Shown in pieces: positions 42,755 to 51,305 of a stretch of DNA of 64,000 nt. The position numbers and the translations under genes are program-made. This DNA comes from an uncultured Eubacteriales bacterium (lineage in GTDB: Bacteria > Bacillota > Clostridia > Christensenellales > Aristaeellaceae): NCBI GenBank assembly GCA_902795275.1, contig CADBKQ010000011.1:1-64000 (forward strand). Reading direction: 5' to 3'. Under the pieces are notes generated by a model. The model made no database searches, was not told the DNA's origin, and was given only the letters and a program-made list of their open reading frames with translations. Numbering within the stretch: the first letter of the stretch is position 1; each line of letters begins with the position of its first letter.

Positions 42755-44239
42755 CTATTTTCCAAACCCAGCCAGAACCGCTTCGCCCATCTTGTCCTTA
42801 TCGCAGACGCGGGTATGCAGCACTGGCATATCCTTGAGGGCCAGCACGGCGGCAGGGGCCTTGACTTGGGTGGCGTCCTCCAGGGCTTTTGCGGCGGCGA
42901 AAGCGTCGCCCTGCACCTGCACGGAAATGGCTTCCGCCACGTCGGCGGCGAACTTGTAGGGGCTGGCGGTGGACACGATGAGCATCGGCCTTTGGTCGTC
43001 GCCGGTCTCCTTTCGGTAGTCCGCAGCCACCCGCATGGCTACGCCGGTATGGGGATCGGTCAGATATTTTTCTTCCTTCCAGAGCTTGGAAATGGTTTCC
43101 TTGGTCGCCGCGTCGTCGGCAAAGCCGCCGAAGAACGCTTCGTTCAGCAGGGCTTTCTGGGTGTCGGTGATTTCATACCGGCCCTTTTCTTTTAATGCGC
43201 CCATCCAGGTGTTCACCTGCGCCGTGTCTCCGCCCGCCAGCTCAAGCAGGAACCGTTCCAGGTTGGAGGAGATCAGGATGTCCATGGAGGGCGAGATGGT
43301 CTTGTGGAAGGGGCGCACCCGGTCATAGACGCCGGTGCGGATAAAGTCGGTCAGCACGTCGTTGCGGTTGCTGGCGCAGATCAGCTTGCGGATGGGCGCG
43401 CCCATGCGCTTGGCGTACCAGGCGGCCAGGATGTTGCCGAAGTTGCCGGTGGGCACACAGACGTTGATGCCCGCTTCCCAGTTCGCTTTCCCGCTTGCCA
43501 GCAGGTCGGCGCAGGCGGACAGGTAATACGCCGCCTGGGGAGCCAGTCGGCCCAGGTTGATGGAATTGGCGGAGGACAGGGTTTTGCCCAGGGCGTTCAT
43601 TTTTGCGATAAAGTCCGGGTCGCCGAACAGGGTTTTCACGCCGGTCTGGGCGTCGTCGAAGTTGCCGCGCACGGCGCAGACGTGGACGTTCTTGCCCTGA
43701 GAGGTGACCATCTGCTTTTCCTGCACCGCGCTGACCCCGCCCTGGGGATAGAACACGGTGACGGAGGTGCCGGGCACGTCCTGGAACCCTTCCAGGGCGG
43801 CCTTGCCGGTGTCGCCGCTGGTGGCGGTGAGGATGGCGATTTCCCGCTGCTCGCCCTGCTTGCGGGCGGAGGCGTTCATGAGCCAGGGCAGGAATTGCAG
43901 GGCCATATCCTTAAAGGCCAGCGTGGGGCCGTGGAACAGCTCCAATACAAAGCGGTTGTCCTTCAGTTCCTTCACCGGGGCGATGGCGGGGTCGTCAAAG
44001 CGGCTGTAGGCGGACTTCGCCATGGGCAGCAGTTCTTCTTCCGTGAACCCGTCCAGCAGCAGCGCCAGGGTATGGGCGGCGCGGGAGGCGTAGTCCATTT
44101 TCGCGAAGGCGTCAAAGTCCGCTTTGTCCAGCCGGGGCAGGGATACAGGCGCGTACAGACCGCCGTCCGGCGCGATGCCGCGCACGATGGCTTCCGGGGC
44201 GGACACCATCTCCGCCCCGCGGGTGCTGATAAATGGCAT
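42755..44239 (-). CDS. thrC: Threonine synthase
   Basis: 494 residues, the long (yeast/E. coli-like) class. MPFISTRGA start, PLP lysine in HGPTLAFKDMALQFL, ILTATSGDTGKAALEGF, and PTGNFGNILAAWYAKRMG as phosphate-binding loop. It converts O-phosphohomoserine to threonine. No other threonine genes are adjacent. It is flanked by 7-mer repeats on both sides. Confidence 0.96.
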   Translation of the reverse strand: MPFISTRGAEMVSAPEAIVRGIAPDGGLYAPVSLPRLDKADFDAFAKMDYASRAAHTLALLLDGFTEEELLPMAKSAYSRFDDPAIAPVKELKDNRFVLELFHGPTLAFKDMALQFLPWLMNASARKQGEQREIAILTATSGDTGKAALEGFQDVPGTSVTVFYPQGGVSAVQEKQMVTSQGKNVHVCAVRGNFDDAQTGVKTLFGDPDFIAKMNALGKTLSSANSINLGRLAPQAAYYLSACADLLASGKANWEAGINVCVPTGNFGNILAAWYAKRMGAPIRKLICASNRNDVLTDFIRTGVYDRVRPFHKTISPSMDILISSNLERFLLELAGGDTAQVNTWMGALKEKGRYEITDTQKALLNEAFFGGFADDAATKETISKLWKEEKYLTDPHTGVAMRVAADYRKETGDDQRPMLIVSTASPYKFAADVAEAISVQVQGDAFAAAKALEDATQVKAPAAVLALKDMPVLHTRVCDKDKMGEAVLAGFGK

Positions 44240-44263
44240 AGTGTTTGTTCCTCGTTATAATAG

Positions 44264-44386
44264 TATAGGGATTAGGGAATAGGGATTAGGGATTAGTCTT
44301 TTTTAGATGCAATTTTGCATTTAACAGGAGGATTTGCTGGCCGTAACGCACGGCTTAATCCCTATTCCCTAATCCCTATTCCCTTT
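44264..44386. repeat. Inverted repeat with GGGATTA/GGGAATA arms, copy R4 (different core)
   Basis: Arms 44264-44296 and 44355-44386. The core contains ATGCAATTTTGCAT and GCCGTAACGCACGGC, small hairpins not present in the common core. It sits between thrC and the P-loop protein gene. Confidence 0.85.
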
Positions 44387-44390
44387 CACT

Positions 44391-44801
44391 TCAAATAAAA
44401 TACTTCTTGATAAACTCGGGGGCTACGGCGTCGTCGCAGCTGACGGAGATCACAAATTGCACGTTATGCTTGGTGCTCAGGTCATCCAGGCGGGCAAAGA
44501 AGTTTTCCGTATTTTCCACAGTGGTCTTGACCAGCTTCAGGAATGCGTCGATGAAGATCACGCTGATGTCAAAGTTCTGGGCCAGCATACCGCAGATGAA
44601 GCCGAAAAACATTTCGGGGCTGTCGGAGCCGTATTCGCCGGCGTTCACGAAGCGGACTTCGTGACGCAGGTCGTACATGTAGCGGTTATCGTCGTCGATG
44701 AAGATCACATCACCCTTGTGTTCCTTGAGCGCGTCGTTGGCCTGGTCGAGAATGCGCTTGGTCTTGCCGGAGCCTTTCTTGCCGTGAATCACCTGTATCA
44801 T
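44391..44801 (-). CDS. Small P-loop ATPase
   Basis: 136 residues from ATG 44801 after AAGGGGGG. Walker A GKKGSGKTKR at the start, then VIFIDDDNRYMYDL and SVIFIDAFLKLV as candidate Walker B strands, and a final QFVISVSCDD strand. It looks like a compact ATPase core without a second domain; small proteins of this kind occur in Clostridia with no assigned role. It lies 77 bases after the methyltransferase gene. Confidence 0.75.
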   Translation of the reverse strand: MIQVIHGKKGSGKTKRILDQANDALKEHKGDVIFIDDDNRYMYDLRHEVRFVNAGEYGSDSPEMFFGFICGMLAQNFDISVIFIDAFLKLVKTTVENTENFFARLDDLSTKHNVQFVISVSCDDAVAPEFIKKYFI

Positions 44802-44877
44802 GGGAAAACCCCCCTTTTCTGTATTCATGCTTTCATTATACCTGATTCCGCCGCAGATTGCAAGGCAAAAAGTGGCA

Positions 44878-45444
44878 TCACTGCCGCTGAACCGCAAAGC
44901 ACTCCGGCGCGCCGGGGCCGGCGTTCAGGAATTTGTGCCACAGCACGTTGTATTCCTGGGGCGGCAGGCCGGCAAGCATGTCCATCAGCGCCTGCCGTTC
45001 CCGGTCGCCCTCCGCGTGGCCGGGATACGCGCAGATCACCAGCACGCCCTGGGGCCTGAGCAGTTTCAGGGCGCTGTCCACCGCCTGGCGGGTGGTTTCC
45101 CAATGGGTGGTGACGCTGTGGTCGCCGCCGGGAAGCCAGCCCAGGTTGAACACCACCGCCGCAACGGGCTCTTTGACCTGTTCCGCCATGCGCTCATGCC
45201 CCAGGCAGAACAGCGCCGCCCGTTCCATCATTCCCGCCTCCGTCAGGCGTTTCCGGGTGTTTTCCACCGCCTGCTCCTGCACGTCGAACGCGTAGACCCG
45301 CCCGCCTTCGCCCACCAGTTCGCAGAGAAACAGGGTGTCGTGGCCGTTGCCCATGGTGGCGTCCACCACCGTATCGCCGGGCGCAACCGCCCGCCGCAGG
45401 ATGTCCGCCGCCAGATAACGGGCGGATCTCAATTCATACGCCAT
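44878..45444 (-). CDS. mnmM: Class I SAM methyltransferase, MnmM/YtqB-like
   Basis: 188 residues. The SAM-binding motif is VVDATMGNGHDTLFLCELVG, followed by VYAFDVQE and VVFNLGWLPGGDHSVTT. This is the rRNA_methylase/YtqB family, whose B. subtilis member was assigned to methylation of nm5s2U at tRNA position 34. It fits a single-domain enzyme of usual length. It lies between the FdhD-like and P-loop genes on the same strand. Confidence 0.85.
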   Translation of the reverse strand: MAYELRSARYLAADILRRAVAPGDTVVDATMGNGHDTLFLCELVGEGGRVYAFDVQEQAVENTRKRLTEAGMMERAALFCLGHERMAEQVKEPVAAVVFNLGWLPGGDHSVTTHWETTRQAVDSALKLLRPQGVLVICAYPGHAEGDRERQALMDMLAGLPPQEYNVLWHKFLNAGPGAPECFAVQRQ

Positions 45445-45508
45445 TGCTGATCACTCCGGACAGACCGGGCAGGGCTGCCCCTGCCTTTGTTTTTGAAATG
45501 TGCCGATT

Positions 45509-46147
45509 TCACTCGACCCGCCAGGCCGCGGAATAGCAAACCGGTTCGCTTCCGACGCGGCAAACGGCGATATTCAGTTTTTCCGCCCAGGCGACGCACA
45601 GGCTGCCCACCTGCTTGCGGGTCGCCAGAATGGGAATGCCCGCCAGGGCCGCTTTGGCAAACATCTCCAGCGAAAGCCGCCCGGAGGAGCACAGCGCGGC
45701 CCGGCTGAGATGAAGGCCCGCCATCGCCGCTTTTCCCACCGCCTTGTCCAGCGCGTTATGCCTGCCCACATCCCTGCCCACAACCGTCTTTTCCCCGTCA
45801 GACAAAAGGACGGCGTGGAGCCCGGCGGAATTGTCCAGCGCCATTACCTCATCACAGAGCCGGGCCAATTCCTGCCAGGTGGTTTTCCGGTCGGACGGAT
45901 TGGCTTGTAAGGCTTCCAGGCGTTCCAGGGCACTGCTTCCCGCGTTTTGCGATACATCCGCCGAAACGCGCCAGATCCCGTCCCGGCACAGGATGCTGTG
46001 AATGCGGGCGGGACTGTCGGCCAGGCCCGCGGTGATCAGATGCCCGGTCAGGAGCGCTTCTTCGTCCTGCCCCGTGCAGAGCAGCGGCGCTTGGGGAACG
46101 TCGTTCAATTCCCACATAGCCAGGCTTTCTTCCATGATCCCCTTCAT
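45509..46147 (-). CDS. FdhD-like protein lacking the CXXC sulfurtransferase motif
   Basis: 212 residues against ~270 for FdhD. FdhD blocks are present: LTGHLITAGLADSPARI, GRDVGRHNALDKAVGKA and SGRLSLEMFAKAALAGIPILATRK. FdhD passes sulfur to the molybdenum cofactor of formate dehydrogenase through a CXXC loop (SSCGVCG type). At that place this protein reads SQNAGSSAL, with no cysteine. It may still bind cofactor or act as a chaperone, or be decaying. It is divergent from tatBAC. The Tat-signal ferredoxin and AOR at 0-2.5 kb are the only visible candidate partners in the window. Confidence 0.82.
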   Translation of the reverse strand: MKGIMEESLAMWELNDVPQAPLLCTGQDEEALLTGHLITAGLADSPARIHSILCRDGIWRVSADVSQNAGSSALERLEALQANPSDRKTTWQELARLCDEVMALDNSAGLHAVLLSDGEKTVVGRDVGRHNALDKAVGKAAMAGLHLSRAALCSSGRLSLEMFAKAALAGIPILATRKQVGSLCVAWAEKLNIAVCRVGSEPVCYSAAWRVE

Positions 46148-46204
46148 AGGCCCCTCCCGAAAAACGCTGTCCGCGGCTTGTTTTCATCCCCGGTTTTCCT
46201 TTCC

Positions 46205-46233
46205 ATTATACATGGACTCAACAGCGCTGTAAA
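46205..46233 (-). promoter_or_regulatory. Promoter of the FdhD-like operon
   Basis: Minus strand TTTACA (46228-46233), 17-bp spacer, TATAAT (46205-46210). Confidence 0.85.
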
Positions 46234-46274
46234 GGCGGCGAACCGTGAAAGCGGAAAAATCTCCGCCCGTCATC

Positions 46275-46303
46275 TTGCAATCACGGAGAGAATGCAATAT
46301 AAT
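46275..46303 (+). promoter_or_regulatory. Promoter of tatBAC
   Basis: TTGCAA (46275-46280), 17-bp spacer, TATAAT (46298-46303). The start site would fall near 46310, which rules out ATG 46307 and supports the TTG start of the first gene. Confidence 0.85.
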
Positions 46304-46327
46304 AAAATGGAAAAGGAGGGCCTGCGG

Positions 46328-46633
46328 TTGTTTAATATCGGATTTGCGGAGCTGATATTGGTTCTGATCATCGCGTATGTGATCGTCGGCCCCAAGGATT
46401 TGCCCAAGGTCGCCCGGTGGCTGGCGCGGATGGTGAAGCGCGCGCGGCAGCTGATCCGGGAGATCCGGGAGGAATCCGGCTGGGATGACATGATGGCCGA
46501 GACCGCCGATGTGCGCCGCGACATTGAGGACGCGGTGAAGGAGGGCGACATTTCCGCCGACCTGAAGGAAGCCCGGCAGGCGTTCCGGGAAAACGTCAAC
46601 GAAGCTGAAAAGGATACAATGAAAAAATCGTAA
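46328..46633 (+). CDS. tatB: Twin-arginine translocase TatB-like protein (TTG start)
   Basis: 101 residues. The protein reads (TTG)FNIGFAELILVLIIAYVIVGPKDLPKVARWLARM, the TatA/B membrane helix and amphipathic helix. TTG 46328 is preferred: GGAGGG is eight bases upstream and the promoter's -10 box ends at 46303. The long charged tail (AETADVRRDIEDAVKEGD) suits TatB. It is the first gene of the Tat operon. Confidence 0.88.
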   Translation: MFNIGFAELILVLIIAYVIVGPKDLPKVARWLARMVKRARQLIREIREESGWDDMMAETADVRRDIEDAVKEGDISADLKEARQAFRENVNEAEKDTMKKS

Positions 46634-46656
46634 GCGGATATTAGGAGGAAAAAACC

Positions 46657-46839
46657 ATGAGACTGGGAACCACCGAAATTATTCTGATCATCGTGCTGGC
46701 GCTGGTGCTGTTCGGCGGCGGCAAGCTGGCGGGCGTGGGCAAGGCCCTGGGCAAGAGCATCAAGGACTTTAAAAACGAAGTGAAGGACGAAGACAAGGCC
46801 GATAAGAAAGACCAGCCCGACGACCAGGAGAAAGCATGA
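46657..46839 (+). CDS. tatA: Twin-arginine translocase TatA
   Basis: 60 residues: MRLGTTEIILIIVLALVLFGGGKLAGVGKALGKSI is the TatA membrane and amphipathic helix, with a short charged tail. It forms the pore or membrane-weakening part of the translocase. RBS GGAGG. The stop overlaps tatC (ATGA). Confidence 0.93.
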   Translation: MRLGTTEIILIIVLALVLFGGGKLAGVGKALGKSIKDFKNEVKDEDKADKKDQPDDQEKA

Positions 46840-47609
46840 GTGGGCAGGAAAAAGCCGTTCAGCAGGAGCCGGACAGCCGGGAGATGACGCCCCAGGAAAA
46901 GCGGGCGTCCCTGCTGTCCCATTTACTGGCGCTGCGCAAGGTGGTCATCATCTCCTTCGCAGGCATCGCGGCGGCGTTCCTGCTGATTTTCTATCTGTGC
47001 ATCGACCGGCTCATGGGCTGGATCATCGCCCCCATCACCGCCCGGGGTATCGAGATCATCTACACCGCCATGTCGGAGGCGCTGGTGACCAAGTTCAAGG
47101 TGGGCCTCATCGCCGCCGTGATCGTGGCCAGCCCGCTGGTGGTGTGGCAGGTGTGGGGCTTCATCAAGCCGGGGCTGTACCCCAAGGAGCAGAAGGCGTT
47201 CCGCGTCCTGTTCTTTATCGCGCTGCTGCTGTTTCTGCTGGGCGTGGCGTTCTGTTATTTTGCGGTGTACACCCTGGCGGTGGACTTCTTCCTCGTCCAG
47301 GGCGACGGCTTGGCGACGCCCATGCTGTCCATCGACAAGTATGTGAACTTCCTCTTCGGGTTTATCGTGCCCTTCGGCATCGCATTCCAGCTGCCGGTGG
47401 CGCTGTACCTCACCACCCGCATGGGCTGGACGAACGCGAAGATGCTGTCTTCCAAGCGGAAGTATGTCATCCTGGGCGTGTTCGTGCTGGCCGCGGTCCT
47501 GACACCCCCGGACATCGTGAGCCAGGTCGCCCTGGGCGTGCCGCTGTGCCTGCTGTTTGAGGTGGGCGTGCTGGTAGCGAAGTTTACCAAACCCAAAGAG
47601 CGGGAATGA
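46836..47609 (+). CDS. tatC: Twin-arginine translocase TatC
   Basis: 257 residues, six membrane spans. SHLLALRKVVIISFAG, YPKEQKAFRVLFFIALLLFLLG, FGFIVPFGIAFQLPV and ILGVFVLAAVLTPPDIVSQ are TatC blocks; TatC recognises twin-arginine signal peptides. A charged extra N-terminus of about 25 residues precedes the first helix. Together with TatA and TatB it makes a complete translocase. Confidence 0.95.
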   Translation: MSGQEKAVQQEPDSREMTPQEKRASLLSHLLALRKVVIISFAGIAAAFLLIFYLCIDRLMGWIIAPITARGIEIIYTAMSEALVTKFKVGLIAAVIVASPLVVWQVWGFIKPGLYPKEQKAFRVLFFIALLLFLLGVAFCYFAVYTLAVDFFLVQGDGLATPMLSIDKYVNFLFGFIVPFGIAFQLPVALYLTTRMGWTNAKMLSSKRKYVILGVFVLAAVLTPPDIVSQVALGVPLCLLFEVGVLVAKFTKPKERE

Positions 47610-47637
47610 TTTTTTCAACAACATAAGCCAGACAAAG

Positions 47638-47676
47638 GGAACGCCGGGGCTGCGCGCCTCAGCGTTCTCTTTTTTC
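47638..47676 (+). terminator. Terminator of tatBAC
   Basis: GAACGCCGGGGC-TGCGC-GCCTCAGCGTTC followed by TCTTTTTTC; two mismatches in the stem. Confidence 0.75.
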
Positions 47677-47781
47677 ACAACTGATCAAAACAGTCGGGAA
47701 GCAGCTTCGGGCTGTTTCCCGTATCGTTAGATGAATATCGACAAAAAAGTGGATTTTCCGCCCGGAGACCGGAAAAAAATA

Positions 47782-47810
47782 TTGTCACCCGCTTTTCTTT
47801 ATGGTATAAT
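47782..47810 (+). promoter_or_regulatory. Promoter of the receiver-like gene
   Basis: TTGTCA (47782-47787), 17-bp spacer, TATAAT (47805-47810) with an extended -10 TG (TGGTATAAT). Confidence 0.9.
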
Positions 47811-47848
47811 GGCAGGCGGTAACAAGGAATTTTGAGGTTGGAGGGTTT

Positions 47849-48661
47849 ATGTACAAACTGCTGCTTGTAACAGACCGGGAAGACCTGCGGAACCAGTTCC
47901 GGGATCAGATTGACTGGGCGCGCCTGGACTGCCGCGCGCCGTACCTGGCGTCTTCCCCTCAGGAAGCCATTGACCTGCTCAACTCCAAAGCCATCGACGC
48001 GGTGGGCTACCGCTTTTTCAAAACGGATGGCATACAGCTGACCAAGTTTCTCCGCTATGGCCGGCCCAGCCTGCCGATTTTCCAGATTTGCGAAACGGCG
48101 GAAAAAGAAACCGAAATGCTCGCGCAGACGGTATCCGTGCTGAACCGGCTCCGGGCGGACTATGCCGACGCTTACTACGACGAGGAAACCATGCTGACCT
48201 TGCAGCGGGACGAACTGATTCATTCCCTGCTGGCGGGCGAGATGTGCGAATGGGAAAGCGTGCTGCGGGAAATGAAGCTCATCCGCGCCCACGTGAGCCT
48301 GGACAAGCCCTGCGTGCTGTATGAAATCGACATGCCCCAGGGCGAGGTGTATCTGTCCGAGCACCAGGGCCACGCCCAGGAGCGGCTGGAAAGCGCACTG
48401 CGCAACAATTTCTTCGGCCGCTACGTGGAAGGGATTTACTACGCCGTGGCGGTGCTGACCCCCCGGCATATCCGCGTGGTGTGCATGCCCATGCACGGCC
48501 AGGCCCCCGAAACGAAAGAAAACTTCGGCAAGCGCACGGACGAACATATTAACGACAGCATCCAGAAAATCAAGGAATACCTGGATCTGGACATGAACGT
48601 GACGGCCTCCGCCTGGCTGGACAGCGTGAAGGATCTGCTGGGCGAGGGAAAAAAGTCGTGA
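47849..48661 (+). CDS. YesN-like protein with degenerate receiver and no HTH
   Basis: 270 residues. The first ~115 look like a receiver (MYKLLLVTDREDLRNQF, SSPQEAIDLLNSKAIDAVGYRFF), but the phospho-acceptor Asp position (the LLDI/VMPD-type strand) is VGYRFFKTDG, so phosphorylation is unlikely. A middle domain (EETMLTLQRDELIHSLLAGEM; VLYEIDMPQGEVYL) resembles the linker of YesN-type regulators. The chain stops before any AraC HTH, and ends LLGEGKKS at a 7-mer repeat. It could be a ligand- or partner-sensing remnant of such a regulator. Confidence 0.65.
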   Translation: MYKLLLVTDREDLRNQFRDQIDWARLDCRAPYLASSPQEAIDLLNSKAIDAVGYRFFKTDGIQLTKFLRYGRPSLPIFQICETAEKETEMLAQTVSVLNRLRADYADAYYDEETMLTLQRDELIHSLLAGEMCEWESVLREMKLIRAHVSLDKPCVLYEIDMPQGEVYLSEHQGHAQERLESALRNNFFGRYVEGIYYAVAVLTPRHIRVVCMPMHGQAPETKENFGKRTDEHINDSIQKIKEYLDLDMNVTASAWLDSVKDLLGEGKKS

Positions 48662-48747
48662 GGGATTAGGGAATAGGGAATAGGGATTAGGAATGTGTCT
48701 TTTTCCTTTCAGCGGCAGCTCCTTCGCACCTAATCCCTACCCCCTCT
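48661..48747. repeat. Inverted repeat with GGGATTA/GGGAATA arms, copy R5 (short core)
   Basis: Left arm 48661-48691, right arm 48729-48747; core of about 37 bases, different from the others. It begins immediately after the stop of the receiver-like gene. Confidence 0.8.
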
Positions 48748-48805
48748 CAACACGAATAAACAAACTGCAATCCACATAGAACACCGACAAAAGGAGGAAT
48801 GTAAC

Positions 48806-49816
48806 ATGGGTATTCTCGACATGCTGAAGGGCCAATTGATCGACGTGATCGAATGGAAGGACGATTCCAACGACACGATGGTGCACCGCTATGACCGCAA
48901 CGGCAAGGAAATCATGATGGGCGCGCAGCTGACCGTGCGCGAGAGCCAGGTGGCCATCATGGTGAACGAAGGCAAGCTGGCCGACGTGTTCCAGCCCGGA
49001 CGGTATGAGCTGTCCACCCAGAACATGCCCATCCTGACCGCGCTCAAATCCTGGAAATACGGCTTCAACTCCCCCTTCAAGGCCGAAGTGTATTTCATCA
49101 ACACCAAGCAATTCCTGGATCAGAAGTGGGGCACCAGCAACCCTGTCATGATGCGGGACGCCGAATTCGGCATGATCCGCCTGCGGGCCTTCGGCATCTA
49201 CTCCTTCCGCGTGGGCGACCCCGTGGCCTTCCTCAAGGAAGTGTTCGGCACCAACGCCTACATGACCGTGGAGGGCGTGACCGGGCAAATCAAGCGCACC
49301 CTGATCTCTGGCCTTTCCGACGCCATCGCCCAGAGCAAGATCCCCGCGCTGGATCTGGCCGCCAACTATGACGAGCTGTCCCAGTTCGCCCTGAACACGC
49401 TGGCTCCCCGCATCGCCAACCTGGGTCTCAAGCTGGAGAGCTTCGTGATCGAAAACATCTCCCTGCCCGACGAAGTGGAAAAGGCCATCGACCGCCGCAC
49501 CTCCATGGGCGTGGTGGGCGACCTGAACCAGTACACCCAGTTCCAGGCTGCCGAGGCCATGCGCGACGCGGCCAATAATCCCAACGGCATGGGCGGCCTT
49601 GGCGCCGGCATGGGCGCCGCTGCCATGATGGCCCAGGCCATGCAGAACGCGGCCCAGGCTCCCGCCGCGCCGCAGTATCAGCAGCCCGCACAGCAGCCCG
49701 AAGAGACCCGCCAGCCTGCCGCGCCCGCCGCGGACACCAAGTTCTGCTCCGAATGCGGCCAGCGCATTCCCCGTTCCGCCAAATTCTGCCCCGAATGCGG
49801 CGCGAAGCAGGCGTAA
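48806..49816 (+). CDS. SPFH-domain protein with C-terminal zinc ribbon (YdjI-like)
   Basis: 336 residues. SPFH domain about 15-240: VIEWKDDSNDTMVHRYDR, VFQPGRYELSTQNMPIL and FMRDAEFGMIRLRAFGIYSF-like. A Gly/Ala/Met then Gln/Pro-rich linker is followed by KFCSECGQRIPRSAKFCPECG, a double CxxC zinc ribbon. This is the B. subtilis YdjI type, a membrane-associated scaffold of the phage-shock-like or lipid-domain kind. It may work with the zinc-ribbon membrane protein at 55 kb; only inference. Confidence 0.9.
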   Translation: MGILDMLKGQLIDVIEWKDDSNDTMVHRYDRNGKEIMMGAQLTVRESQVAIMVNEGKLADVFQPGRYELSTQNMPILTALKSWKYGFNSPFKAEVYFINTKQFLDQKWGTSNPVMMRDAEFGMIRLRAFGIYSFRVGDPVAFLKEVFGTNAYMTVEGVTGQIKRTLISGLSDAIAQSKIPALDLAANYDELSQFALNTLAPRIANLGLKLESFVIENISLPDEVEKAIDRRTSMGVVGDLNQYTQFQAAEAMRDAANNPNGMGGLGAGMGAAAMMAQAMQNAAQAPAAPQYQQPAQQPEETRQPAAPAADTKFCSECGQRIPRSAKFCPECGAKQA

Positions 49817-49852
49817 CAATTCGCAGGAAAATAGCATTCTCAATTAATGAAA

Positions 49853-49886
49853 AAGCGGCCCCGCTTAATCTGCCGGGGCCGTTTTG
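49853..49886 (+). terminator. Terminator of the SPFH gene overlapping the MATE 3' end
   Basis: GCGGCCCCGC...GCCGGGGCCGTTTTG; the MATE stop codon (49865-49867) sits in the loop region, so it serves converging genes. Confidence 0.75.
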
Positions 49887-51241
49887 ATTTTCTTGATCCA
49901 TTTCCTGCTGCGAAGCCGGAAATAGCACCAGACGCATTTGATGATCTGGTCGATTTTCAGCATCGTGTAGATCCAGAACGGAGGCCAATGCAGGACGAAA
50001 GCGGCCAGGATGCCCAGCGGGATGGACGCCACCCACAGGAACAGGATGTCCCCGGCCATGAGGAACCGGGTGTCGCCGCCCGCGCGGAGCACGCCCTTAG
50101 TGAGCACCGAGTTCATGGCCTGGAACACCACGATAAAGCCGATGGCGTCCATGAGCTGCCAGGCGATTTCCTTGGTTTCCGCCGACACCTTGTAATAGTC
50201 GATGATCGGCCCGCGAAGAATCAGAATCAGCACCGCCGCAAAACAGCCCAGCAGGAAGCCCAGGCCCAGGAAGGTGTAGCCCTGGCGCTGGGCTTTTTCC
50301 ATATCGCCCTCGCCCATGGTGTGGCCGGTCATGATGCCGCTGGCGTGGGCCATGCCCTGGGTGAGCACGGAGGACAGCTGCTGCACGATGGTGGTGACGG
50401 AGTTCGCCGCCACGAAAGACTTTCCGATGCGGCCCATGACCATGGCCACCGCGTTGTTGCCCAGGGCCAGCAGCCCGTCGGAAATCAGCACCGGGATGCA
50501 CACCCGGAAATATTCGCCGGCCAAATCGCCGCAGCGCATGAGGATGTTTTTGACGCGGTAGCCGATCTTTTTGTCTTTGAAGAAAAAGTGGCCGCAGATG
50601 AAGCCCAGTTCAAACAGCCGGGCGATCAGCGTGCCCAGGGCGGCCCCGGCGATTTCCATGCGCGGCGCGCCTAAGTGGCCGAAGATGAACACCCAGTTAA
50701 AGAAGATGTTCACAAAGAACGCGAAGATGGAACTGAGCAGCGGAATCTTCACCTGCCCCACGCTGCGCAGCACAATCGTGCAGGTGAGCGACAGGCCGAT
50801 GCAGAAATAGGTGGGAATCAGCCAGCGCAGGTACAGCACGCCGTAATCAATGATCTCCGTTTCCGGCGTGTAGATGCGCATAATGAGCCCCGGCGCAATG
50901 ATCGTTGCCAGCGTGAACGCGGAGGACAGGGCAATCACAAACCGCAGCATGATGGTGACCGCCTTGCGCAGCGAGGGCAGTTCCTTCATGCCCCAATACC
51001 GGGCCGTCAGCACGGACGCGCCCATGCCGATGCCCATGCAGAAAATCTGGAACAGGTTGATGAACTGTCCGCCCAGTGCCGACGCGGAAAGCTGCGCGTC
51101 GCCCATGGAGCTGAGCATCAGCGTATCCATCAGGTTCACGCCCACGGTGATCAGCTGCTGCGCGGAAATGGGCAGGGCAATGGCGGCGATCTTTTTGTAG
51201 AACGCCTTGTCCCCGCAATAGTCTTTCCAATGGATCTTCAC
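49865..51241 (-). CDS. MATE family efflux pump
   Basis: 458 residues from GTG 51241; a TTG 14 codons upstream is possible but less likely. Twelve membrane segments in two repeats: IALPISAQQLITVGVNLMDTLMLSSMGD and the equivalent second half (IPVLISDGLLALGNNAVAMVMGRIG). MATE proteins exchange drugs or metabolites for sodium or protons. No regulator is adjacent; it follows the serine dehydratase operon on the same strand, 64 bases away. Confidence 0.93.
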   Translation of the reverse strand: MKIHWKDYCGDKAFYKKIAAIALPISAQQLITVGVNLMDTLMLSSMGDAQLSASALGGQFINLFQIFCMGIGMGASVLTARYWGMKELPSLRKAVTIMLRFVIALSSAFTLATIIAPGLIMRIYTPETEIIDYGVLYLRWLIPTYFCIGLSLTCTIVLRSVGQVKIPLLSSIFAFFVNIFFNWVFIFGHLGAPRMEIAGAALGTLIARLFELGFICGHFFFKDKKIGYRVKNILMRCGDLAGEYFRVCIPVLISDGLLALGNNAVAMVMGRIGKSFVAANSVTTIVQQLSSVLTQGMAHASGIMTGHTMGEGDMEKAQRQGYTFLGLGFLLGCFAAVLILILRGPIIDYYKVSAETKEIAWQLMDAIGFIVVFQAMNSVLTKGVLRAGGDTRFLMAGDILFLWVASIPLGILAAFVLHWPPFWIYTMLKIDQIIKCVWCYFRLRSRKWIKKIKTAPAD

Positions 51242-51305
51242 ATGAATGCTTCTTTCGTTTTTTGCCGCCTCGTTGCAAAGCAAAAGCCTGCGCGGCTGAG
51301 AGAGT

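Noticed and set aside
42755..44395. T-box or threonine riboswitch upstream of thrC
   Set aside because: The upstream region consists of repeat R4 and the neighbouring gene; no T-box sequence or specifier-like stem was found.
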